Shown: positions 1 through 12,100 of the stretch, piece by piece
How the letters are laid out: each line of letters begins with the position of its first letter
Numbering within the stretch: position 1 is the stretch's first letter
Assembly: GCA_002315935.1 (NCBI GenBank)
Contig: DCII01000064.1
Coordinates: forward strand, 30,151 to 51,758
Source of the DNA: Ruminococcaceae bacterium UBA1730
GTDB taxonomy: Bacteria; Bacillota; Clostridia; Oscillospirales; Acutalibacteraceae
Reading direction: 5' to 3'
Length of the DNA stretch: 21,608 bases
The notes under the pieces: model-generated
Told to the model about the DNA's origin: nothing
Databases searched by the model: none
The model's input: the letters and a program-made list of their open reading frames with translations, nothing else
Made by a program: the position numbers and the translations under genes

Positions 1-11
1 GTGAAAAAGGC

Positions 12-115
12 ACAAAACCGCAGATATACTTTGTGTATTTCAAGGTTTTGTAACGCATTTCACGCAAAAACAGACCCAAAAGATGCGACGACGCATTTAT
101 TCAGTGCTTCCTTAA
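12..115 (+). repeat. 104-bp dispersed/inverted repeat, left copy
   Basis: This segment is the reverse complement of 21505-21608 with 98 of 104 positions identical and no gaps; both copies end on the inner side in TTAA. It contains two possible RNA hairpins. The outer one pairs ACAAAACC (12-19) with GGTTTTGT (44-51), with an inner stem ATATAC (24-29) / GTGTAT (33-38) that uses one G.U pair. The second pairs ATGCG (83-87) with CGCAT (92-96). No reading frame of note lies in it. The size and hairpins fit a MITE-like or interspersed structured repeat. Whether bases 1-11 belong to it cannot be judged, because the other copy is cut off by the window end. Confidence 0.95.
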
Positions 116-132
116 ATATTAAATCGTGACCA

Positions 133-161
133 TTGAAAAAACGACTTTTTAAACATATAAC
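133..161 (+). promoter_or_regulatory. sigma-A type promoter of the giant surface protein gene
   Basis: A -35 box TTGAAA (133-138) is followed after 17 bases by a -10 box TATAAC (156-161). Transcription would start near 168, leaving a leader of only about 18 bases before the ATG at 186, with the GGAGG at 174-178 inside it. The promoter lies directly inside the left 104-bp repeat edge, so the repeat sits upstream of it and does not overlap it. Inferred from consensus matching only. Confidence 0.6.
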
Positions 162-185
162 AAAACACCAATTGGAGGAATAACC

Positions 186-3100
186 ATGAAAACTTCATCA
201 GGATACGGAATTGGAACAAAGGCTCTGAGCCTGTTCTTATCTATTCTCATAGCATTCTCTGTGGTGGCTGTTGGAATTGTGCCTGCTACGGAGACGGTTG
301 CCGGTGCAGCTTATGCAACTTCATATCCGAAGACTGCCAACCGTCTCAGGGAGTTTTACTATCCTGCCGACACGAAGTTCGTCTATGAGCTTGCCATGTA
401 TTATTCGAGCAAGGATAATAACACTGCAAGGAAGGGACTTGTCAACGCCGGTTATACTCCCGTAGGTAAAAACTTCAACACCGAGGATAAGCATAACAGT
501 AACTATGTCTGGCTCGGCGTTAAATATCAGGATAGCCCCGTTGATACTGTCAGAGCGTTCCGAGTTGAGGTTAACGGAAGCCGTCCGAATTCATATTATT
601 CAGCAATTAACGGCAATAATTCATATTTCTATAAGGTCGGTTCGGGTGAAAAGACCTTCGTTCCCAATGTTCTTGACGGAAGCGTTGACCTTAACAGCGG
701 CACGGGCGACACCGCAAACCTTACTCTTTATGCAACAACCGATTTCAATGCAGGTCCACCCATAACCGATATTGAAATGTTCAATGATGATGATGCATCT
801 TACGCAAAGTCTGCACTTGAGTTTCTGGGCTATGTATCTCCGAATGGTGCATTGGTCACAAGCTTTGATAAAACTGCCGATTGTATTGACATGAATAAAG
901 ACTGCAGCAATGGTGACTATCTTTACATGGGTTATAAATCATCCGTTCAGCTTGTTTCAACGGATGCGTTGCGTGCAAAGATGGCAGAGGTTGCTCCGAT
1001 GATTAACAACGGTCAGACGAGCGACGAGCTTAACGCTGCCATGAACTATGCTATTGGCATTATCAATGACTATAATGAAGAGTCTTCAACACGCAGAGAG
1101 GGCTACAGTACGGTATACGACCAGGAAGAAATTGACCGTGCCTGCGAAAATCTTAAATATCAGAAGGAACAGGTTATTGCAAATAGCTTTTCATCGGACT
1201 TTTCATTTGTTGTTCCCGAAGCAATCTATCTTGATCCGAACAGCAACACATTCCGAACCTATATCAATAATAATGCAGATGGTTCTGTAACTCAGAACAC
1301 AAATGGTTCAACCGGTAAGATTTATTATACATATTCAGGTGCAGATACTGCTTCAATTTCTTATCAGTTTTATGATACCAGCTTGACTCCCATCACAAGC
1401 GACTGTTCAATTTCTCTTTCAAGCTCATCTATTGCTTCCGGAGATGCCAACGGCGTAACAATCAATTCAGGCTATACCAAATCAATTGAATCCGGTTATA
1501 TTATGTGGACTCTTAAATATAATGATAAGCATGACAATAATGTTGAGAAGAAAGCTGTTGCATTTACATATATCTATGCTCCGTATATTACATCTGTTGC
1601 AACTGCGAGTAAAATTGAAGACGAACATGGTAATCAGATAATGGCATGGTGGTCCGGAGTGCATTCGAGCAGCACATCAAAGCCTACGCTAACAGAAAGC
1701 GGTTCGGATTCAAAAATAACGATGTATTACGGAAAGAGATATGACGCTTCATCAAACCCGACAACATATTTTGCACCTATGGTAGATGGAGTAGGTGTAT
1801 ACAGCACATCTTCCAGCAAAAATTCCAACAATAAAAATATAACGGAATGGTTTTCTGCAGCGACTGTCAGCGGATTCGAAAAAGCCATTTACTATTCCTA
1901 TAAAGGATATGAATCCTCGACTGATACATGGCGTACAAATGCCGTAACCGGATATTCAGCATTATTAACGGTCGATTCATCAAGATATACAAATACCAGT
2001 TATATTCCTAATTTAAAGGCCGGTGTTATGTGTACTGACTTTTATGAAGCACAGACACAAAGAGTAGGATTATCAAAATCTTTCTATAACGTTAATAAAA
2101 CCGATAACAATTGGCATAACAATACTCTTAAACCTGCAATCGATAATGTTACAACTCTTGTTTCAAGTCAGGGAAATAAGAGAGGTAAAATATATGACAA
2201 TACCGTTTCTTACACTTGGGAAAAAAACAGTACCGGTGATGAAATGTTTGCTTTGGCGGCAGAAAACAGCGATAAATGGTCAAAAACTTGGCATACTACA
2301 AGGTATTCCTGTTCAGCAGTTTTTCAGCCGATTAAGATAACAAAAATAGACAAAGATAGCCTTCGTAAATCCGTTCGGACTGCTATCAGCCTTATGCCGC
2401 AGTTCGGCGTAATCGGCTATGAAAATGACTACCTTAAGTCAATCTATTTCGGATATGACGATACATGGAAGGATTTTTCAAATGCTTTCAAGAATGCATC
2501 AAAGGCTCTCACAAAGCTTGACGGTTCCTGCAAGGTAGCAGATCTCAAGAAGGATCTTGAGGATGCAATCACAGGTCTTAAAACTCAGGTTTATTTCAAT
2601 GTTAACCATGATAATATCGGAACAAACCTTTTCGCTCCCGTCATCACTCCCAGCGGAAGCTCATGCGGTCTTACATGGTCATATGATTCTGCTTCAGAAG
2701 AAATTACGGTTAACGGCACTCAGTCGGGTGACTTCGGCACAATGATTGCTTCTCCCTTCATTCCCGAAAGCGGAGCAACATATAAGATTACTGTTACCAA
2801 AAAGGGCGGTTCATACACTCCCAAAGGTTGTCTTGTTATTGAAGCAATTGATGTAAAAGGCTCGAATATGCCGACCCGTACATATATCGCCTTCAGTTCA
2901 AGCACAGCAGCAACATGGACATTTACCGGCGATAATCTCAAATATTGCAGAGCTATCAAGCTCTGGTGCTGGAACAACGGCGGAAATTCCTTCACAAATT
3001 TCAAATTTACGATTAAGGTTGAAAAAACCAACAGCACCGCTTATTCGTTCGCCGCTCGTCAGTTTATTATCGGTCCCGCAACCACAACCAATTTTTCAAG

Positions 3101-6100
3101 CCTTCCCGACGGCTCAAGGATTGCCGCCAGAACAGGCTATACCTTCAACGGCTGGAGCACAAGCCCTTATGCAGAAAGCGGTTCAACATCATCCGTAAGA
3201 GTCGGAATAAACACAACGGTTTATGCATCATGGCTCAGAAACAGCAGTAAGCTTACGGTTAATCCCAACGGCGGTTCATGGAAGGGCGAAGCGGGAAATA
3301 CAACAATCGAGATGCAGTATCTCGATGAGCTTACCATACCCGAACCGTATAAGGAAGGATATAACTTCAACGGATGGGAGGTCACAGGCTCAAACGGAAC
3401 CCTGACTTCGTCAACAGGTGAGACATATACATATGTTTTCGGTCCGACCAAGGATGCTGTTGATACAATTAAAGCTAAGTGGACTCCGATTACCTATACC
3501 GTTTCGTATAACGCAAACGGCGGTAGCGGCACAACCGCAAGCTCGAGCCATACCTATGACACGGCAAAGAGCCTTAACGCAAACAACTTCACAAGAAATT
3601 ATACCGCAACATTCAAATATAATGACGGAGTCACCGCCGATTCAACAGGAACGATAGTATCAAAATTCCTCGGCTGGAACACGGCGGCAGACGGCACAGG
3701 CACACTCTATGGTAACAACACCAATCAGGGTGCGGTCTCCGTGACGAATTTAACAACTGTTCACGGCTCAACTGTTCCTCTCTATGCAAAATGGGAGGGT
3801 GCAAAGCTTGCAGCTCTTCCTGCTCCCACAAGAACGGGTTATACCTTCGACGGCTGGTATCAGAATCCGGAATTTACAGGCAGTAAGGTTACAACAAGCA
3901 CGGTATTCACCAAAGATGCAACCCTCTATGCAAGGTGGATCATCAACATCAACGGTCTTTATATTGACTCGCATTCGGGTGCATCGCAGAATAACCTTGT
4001 TTATTTCAAGAACGGTGCAAACAGTGCAAGTGACGGCTCAACAACGAATCTTTATTTTGAAGGCTCCTATGAGGATGATAAGGACCTTACATTCAGTGTT
4101 CAGGCACAGAATACCGGCAAAGAGAAAACAAAACAAACAGATACACTTGAGGTATACCTTGTTAAGGGTCACAAGTATAAGATAACATTCTCAGCTCCCA
4201 ATGACGGAACAGACTTCTATGTCTTTAAACAGGGAACCGCAATGGATGTCTGCTCAGGACGACTTAAAAATCCGGTAAAGAATAACACAACGGGTCTTTA
4301 TGACTATTCTGCAACATTTACCGTCGGCTATGCTTCGGGTGATAGTGATGGAGGCGACCGCACATGGCATGATGCAAAATATAATAATGACACTTACCAG
4401 CTCACCGGTATTTATAATATGCGTATGAGTGTTAATGCGGAAACTTACGGAAATTTCACTGTTTCCAACATGAGAATCGTTGAGGTTTCTCAGGATGACG
4501 GTGCGGATAACCATATCACTCAGCAGTACGGCACAACGAGAAATATCCCCAACCCCATCCGCACGGGCTATCATTTCGTCAACTGGACTCTGACGAGCGG
4601 TGCAGGCGGTTCGCTCAGTCAGACAACAGGTTCAAACGGCAGAACAACCTCGTCCGTTTATACCTTCGGTCCCGATAAAAATAAGTTCGACACCATTACC
4701 GCAAACTGGACTCCCGTTACCTATTCTGTAAGCTATAACGCAAACAGAGGTTCGGGCACTGTTCACGGTTCGGGCACAATGGCTAATTCCACCCATACCT
4801 ATGATACTGCCAAGAATCTTACCGAGAATACCTACACAAGAACAAACACCGTCACCTATGTTCTGAATGGCGGTTCATTTGCCGCAGGTGTAAATAATCC
4901 CGAAACGGTTTATTCAATCTTCAGCGGTTGGAACACCAAGGCAGATGGTTCGGGAACATCATATGATGATTTACAGAGCGTCAAGAATCTTTCGTCAACT
5001 CAGGGTGCAACAGTGCCTCTCTATGCCAAGTGGACCTACAGCGGTGCTGATTGTGAAACTCCGAACAAAACAGGTTATATCTTTTCAGGTTGGTATACCG
5101 GAGATAACGGTACCGGAACGCTGGTTGAAAGCGATACACTGATAAGTCAGGATATGACCCTTTATGCAAAGTGGACTCCTATCATCTATTATATCTACTT
5201 TGATTACAACAAGGGCTCAGGCTCTTCCACTCCCACAGGCAATACCGGCTATGTAACCGCAACCTACGATCAGTTTGCTACGCTTACCGCAAACGGATTT
5301 TCAAGAGCGGGCTACACCTTCAACGGTTGGAATTCAAAAGCCGACGGAACGGGAACGAGCTATACCGACAAGCAGAGCGTTAAAAATCTTGCTTCAACTC
5401 AGGGTGCAACGGTTACTCTTTATGCAAAGTGGACGGCAAACACCTATTCGGTTGTCTACAATGCAAACAGAGGCTCAAGTGCAAACGGCTCGGGTTCAAC
5501 CGCAACCTCAACCCATACCTATGATACCGCAAAGGCTCTTACTGCAAACGGATACTCAAGAAGCAACACCATCACCTTCGATTACAAGGGTGCAGACGGC
5601 GGCAACAGCGTTGCTTCCAGGACTGCAACATCAACCTTCAACGGCTGGAATTCAAATGCCGCAGGAACGGGAACAAGCTACACCAACAAGCAGAGTGTTA
5701 AAAATCTTGCTTCAAATCAGGGTGCAACGGTTAATCTTTACGCAAAGTGGACTTACGGCACTATAACTCTGCCCACTCCTACAAAGACAGGTTACCTCTT
5801 TGAGGGTTGGTATAAGAATTCCGATTGCTCCGGTACGGCAGTTACCGCAGAAACAACATATTCAACCAACTTAACCCTCTATGCGAAGTGGAAGGCCATC
5901 CGTTACAGCGTATTTTATGAAGGAATCCGCACAGACATCGGCGATGCTTCAACGGTTGCAGGTTCAACAACTTCAAGTACGGATAAGGCGTATGATGATA
6001 CATTCTCGCTTTCCGAAAACGGCTTCACGAGAACAATCAAGCTGACTTATGATACAAAGGGTGGCGATGCCATTACCGCAACAACCCATTCAACCGAATT

Positions 6101-9100
6101 TGCACATTGGTATGGCTTGACATTTGACCCGGTTGCAAAGCAATACACTTATTCCGTTTATGCGGCACAGGCAAGCGTCAGCAAGCTCAACAAGGATAAT
6201 AACGGAGAAACAACTCTCTATGCAGAGTGGGAGGATGCAAAGGTTACTCTGCCCACACCCGTCAAGCCCGGTTATACTTTTAATTACTGGTGCACGGATT
6301 CCGGCTGCACAACAGCGGTAACTCTTACTGACGGCAAGTATTCATTCAACAAGAATACCACTATCTATGCAAAGTGGACTGAAAATACCTATAATATTAG
6401 CTATACCTGTGACGGTGCAAAGGACGGCTCTTCAACCGCATCCCAGACCGGCATCAGATATACGGAGGCCAAGAAGCTCAACGCAAACGGCTTCAGCAGA
6501 TATTATGTAATCACCTATAATGTCAATGGTTCTGCAGCTGATCCGGTTGATGCATTCACACCGTCAGCCGCAAGCACAAAGGCAGTTCAGAGCTTTAACG
6601 GCTGGCAGGGTTCTGTTTATAATCCCTCAACAAGAACATATGCGGTTCAGACCTTCTCAACCTCTGATATTGCCAACAACACATATTCAAAGCTTGCGGA
6701 AGGCACTTCGGCTCATAAGACCGTAACCCTTAAGGCAACATGGTCAACGGGCAAGATTTCTGCTCTTCCCACAGCTCCCACAAGAACCGGCTTCACCTTT
6801 GACGGCTGGTACACAACTCAGAATTTCCAGTCAGGAACAAAGGTTTCAACCTCAACTGAGTTCACAAGCGATACAACCGTTTATGCAAAGTGGAATGAGA
6901 ATACCTATAATATTTCATTCAACGGCAACGGTAACACAAGCGGAACCACAGCCGCAATGAACGGCGTCAGATATACCGAAGAAAAGACGCTTACCAATGG
7001 ATTCAAGAAGGAATACACAGTCACATTCAGACTTAATGATTCCGGAACAGATGTCACAGCGGCTGACACTCTCAGTTCAACAACCGCAACTGCAAGATAT
7101 GTCTTTGCAGGCTGGAAGGAAGACGGCTCTGCTAACGGAACACCGCTTCTTGAAAACAACGCAAAGGTTTCAAGACTCCGCACGGGTTCGGGAACCTCAA
7201 CAGCTGTTTCGTTCACAGCTCAGTGGACACCGGCTTCAATCACCCTTCCCACCCCGACAAGACTCGGCTATGTTTTCGGCGGTTGGTATAAATCGGCAAC
7301 CGATTTCTCAGAGGAAAATAAGATAGGAAACGGCGGAGCTTCGTATACTCCTACATCCAGTATTATCATCTACGCAAGGTGGACTGCGATAAATTACACA
7401 ATTGCCCTTGATTTCAACAAGGCATCAGTCAGCCCCGCAACCAACCAGCGTGGAACATCCGGAACCGTTACTATGTCGGCAACATTCGATAAGGCAAAAG
7501 CTCTTACTGAAATTCCTTATTGGAGAGTTGGTTATAAGTTTGCCGGCTGGGCATTGACCCCTTCGGGTTCTGTTAAGTTCAGCGACAAAGAATCCGTAAA
7601 GAATCTCACAGCTCTCGTTGGTGCGACCGTAACAAAGTCAGACGGAACAAGTGTTGTTGTGACCGCAGAAAATGCAAGGGAGCTTAGCCGTGACGGCGTT
7701 ACAGTAACGCTTTATGCAAAGTGGACTCCGCTCAGTTATTACATTCATTATAACGGAAACGGAAGCAGCGTTACCGGCACAATGGAGAATTCTGCTGTAA
7801 ACTACAGCACAAAGTCAAATCTCAGAATGTGTTCTTTCGTCAACACATTCACGATGGATTACAATCTGAATGATGCAGTCGGCGACACGAAGGCTGTTCT
7901 TTCGGAAACGCAGAGAACCTGTAGCTATGGATTCAAGGGATGGGCATTGACTCCCACAGGAGCAGTTGTTTATACTGACGGCGTCAAGGTTAACGGACAC
8001 CTCGGCAAGAGCAACTTTACGGCTTCTCATTATCTTGAAGGAAACGACAATGCAACAATAGTTGTTAAGGATTCAGACAGAATCAAGGTCAATCATGACG
8101 GAGTATGGATGGAGCTTTATGCCGTTTGGGATTATGCGGAAATAACTCTTCCCACCCCGACAAGAACAGGTTATGATTTCCTCGGTTGGTATGATAATGC
8201 CGGATGCACCGGCGATGCTCTTCCCATGCGGTATACTCCCACAGCAGGAATAACACTCTATGCAAAGTGGGCTGCACATACCTACACAATCGAATATAAC
8301 GGCAACAAGGGCAATGGTTCAACCACCGTCAACGGCACGATGAATAATTCCATTTCCGCAACATATGACATATATTCAACTCTTGAGCAGAATGCTTTTT
8401 CCAGAGACGGATATACATTTGCGGGCTGGAACACCAAGGCAGACGGCACGGGAACTGCCTATGCCAACAAGGCAACAAATGTCAGAAACCTCACAACTGA
8501 AAACGGTGTAACAGTTCAGCTCTACGCTCAGTGGACACCGATTACCTACACAATAACATTCCATGACGGTACGGCTGAGGATAAGACTAAGGTTCAGACC
8601 TTCACCTTCGACAAGGCTCAGAATCTTACTTATTTCGATAATCCCGTTACCATCAAGCTTACTCTCTACATAGAAGCTGGCAGAATTCAGGAGAGCGACG
8701 GTGCAGTTGCCAACCTCGACCATTGGAAGAATCAGAACGGCACCTATGCCTATGCTCCCGGAGCTTCCGTAGTCAATCTCAGAACAGCTCCCGGCAACAT
8801 TGACCTTTATGCAGACTGGGGTACCGGCGGATGCGATCCCGACCTTATGCTTCCTGCTAAAACAGGTTATGTGTTTGAGGGCTGGTATGAAGGATATAAT
8901 CCCGACACAGGTGTTTATTCGGGAGCGGTTCATGCGGCTCATTCATCCTTCTCGTTTGTCGGCGATGTTACTCTCTTTGCAAAGTGGAGACCCGCAAAAT
9001 ATAATGTTGCTTTTGACGGCAACCATCACACAGGCGGAACAGCTCCGTCACAGATTAACAATCAGCTTTATGACGGCACAAACTTTACGATGCCGGCAAA

Positions 9101-12100
9101 CAGCGTTTCAAAGAGCAATAAGATAACATTTGAAGAGAACGGCGGTTTCGCAATTGCCGACAAGACCTTCAATTATGTATTTGCAGGTTGGAACACCAAG
9201 GCAGACGGAACAGGCACAAACTATAACGCAGGTTCGGGATATAACAATATCACAACCGATGATGGCGTAACGGTAACCCTTTATGCAAAGTGGACTAAGC
9301 AGAGCTATACTCTTCCGACGCCCGTTAAACCCGGTTACACCTTCAAGGGATGGTATGACACCGAAACAAGCGGCAAGGTCGAATCTGTTGATTTGCTTGA
9401 AAAGAATATTACTGTTGAGGCAAAATGGGAAGCAAATAATTATTCCGTAACCCTCAACGGCAACGGAAACACCAACACTCCGGCATCAACGGCAACAACC
9501 AAGTCATTTACCTATGATGCCGCCCAGACGATTGCAAATCCATTTGAAAGAAGCTTCAGCTTCACTCTCGATTATAATTATCCGTCAGGTTATACAAATA
9601 CTACCGATTCGGATGACTATGATTCGGATTTCCTCGGATGGACAGAAGACAGCACAAACACAATAAAATATTACAGCTCCGCAACAGCAACATCAGATTA
9701 TGCAGCTTCTGCATTCAATGCCGCATACTACGCAAATAAGTACGGCACAGAAAAATACAACAAGTATGCCGCAGTTGCTCATTACGCCGCAAACACCGGA
9801 AATTCAAAAACCGGAACAGATGTCAACAATTACTATGTTGCTGACAGCAATGGTGCAGTAACCTTCAAGAATATGTCCACCGCAAGCGGAGCGACTGTCA
9901 AGCTGAATGCGAAGTGGCAGGATAAGACCTATGTTCTTCCTGAGCTTTCGTTGAAAGGTTATATCTTCGGCGGATGGTATGATAATGTCGGCTGCACAGG
10001 CACAAAGCATGAAGCAGGCGAAATAATTACCATCAACGCAAACAAGACCTTCTACGCAAAGTGGACTCCCATAACCTATACAATTGCATTCAACGGCAAC
10101 AATTCAACAAGCGGCTCAATGAACAGCATAACGAATGTTGCGTATGACACCACCGTTAATCTTACAAAGAATGACTATTCAAGGACCGGTTATGTGTTCG
10201 ATGGCTGGAATACCGCAGAAAACGGCTCCGGAAGAGCTATTGCTGACCTGGGCGAAGCAAGAAATCTCGCTTCAACGCAGGGAGCAACAGTAACCCTCTT
10301 TGCTCAGTGGGTTCCGATTACCTATAAGGTTGTTTTCAGCGGAAACGGTGCAACTGAAGGCAGTACCGATGAAATCAATCCTGTAACCTACGATGAGAAC
10401 TTTGTTCTTTCGGATAACGGATTCTCAAGAAAGATAACGGTAACCTTTGCATATGACAATGCAACGGGCGGCAACACAAATGCCAATGCTGTTGCTGTTG
10501 CAACCTTTGCAGGTTGGTCAAAGACCGCAGGCGGAGCAGTTGCTTTCAGCAACCTTCAGACCGTTGAAGAAAACCTGGCTTCAACGCAGGGAGCAGTTGT
10601 TACCCTCCACGCAAAGTGGAATGACGGCACAATTTCTCTTCCCACTCCGACCAGAATCGGTTATACATTTGACGGTTGGTTCAAGGAAGCTGATTTCAGA
10701 ACCGAGGTCAAGGCAACCGACACTTATTCTGCAAACACAACCATTTTTGCAAAGTGGACTCCGATTACCTATTATGTTGCATATGACGGCAACGGCAACA
10801 CCAACGGTGCTATGCCCGATAAGACAACGGTAACATATGACAACGAGTTTACTCTTGCATCAAACGCTTACGGCAGAGTATTTGCTGTTTCTTATGAGCT
10901 TAATGACGAAGGAACAGATGTAACTGCGGCAGATGACCTTGTTCTTACCGCGGCAAACACAGTTGCAACGGCTACATTCGCAGGTTGGGCAAAGACTGCC
11001 GGCGGCAGTGTTCATTTCAGCACCGACGGCGGAAGAGTCAATGAAAACCTTACAACCGTTAAGAACGAAACGATAACCCTCTATGCAAAGTGGATTGATG
11101 CTTCCGTAGCTCTTCCCACTCCGCACAGAACAGGTTACACTTTCGACGGCTGGTATACTGCACCCACAGGCGGAACAAAGGTCAACGGCTCAACCTATAA
11201 GCCTACAGAGGATACAATTCTCTATGCACACTGGACCGCAATAACCTATACCGTTGCATTCAACGGAAACGGTGCAACAAGCGGTTCAATGGAAAGCATT
11301 ACTCCGGTCAAGTATGATGTAACAGGCACTCTCACGCCGAACGCATTTGGCAAAACAGGTTACACCTTCACGGGCTGGAACACCCTGTCAGGCGGAAACG
11401 GAACAGCATATTCAGATGGTGTACCATTCAAAAATCTCACCGATGAGCAGGGCAAGACGATTACCCTTTACGCTCAGTGGGCACCGATTACCTACAGCAT
11501 TGTTTTTGAAGGTAATGGTGCAACAAAGGGCTCAACCGCAGGAATTAATCCGGCAGTATATGATACGGAATATAATCTGACTGCAAACGGATTTGCAAGA
11601 GAATTCAAGGTAACATATAACTATAACGGTGCAACAAGCGGCACAAGCCCGGCAGAAGAAACAGCGAAGGCTCAGTTCCTTGCATGGACATTCAATTCGA
11701 ATGAATATTCCGATGGTAAGCTTGTTAAGAATCTTGCTTCAACGCAGGGTGCGGTTGTTACTCTTACTGCAAAGTGGAAGGATGGCTCCGTAACTCTTCC
11801 GAGCCCCCATAAGATCGGTTATAAATTTATGGGCTGGTATTCCTCGGCAACAATGACCGATGCAGACAGAGTCGGCGGAGCAGGCGAGCCTTATACTCCT
11901 GCAGAAGAAACCAATCTCTATGCAAAGTGGGAAGCAAATCCCTATGTTATCAATTATCACGGCAACGGTGCAACCAATATGACTCCGGAGGAGTATTCGC
12001 AGAACCGTACATTCGATGACGGCAGAAGCCTTACCCCGAACGAATTCGAAAGAGAATTCACCGTATCTTACATTTACAATGACGGTGACATTCCCGTTGA

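Noticed and set aside
8376..8942. 188-codon open frame on the - strand
   Set aside because: Shadow of the repeat array. The product is low in plausible motifs and has no ribosome binding site that I could see.
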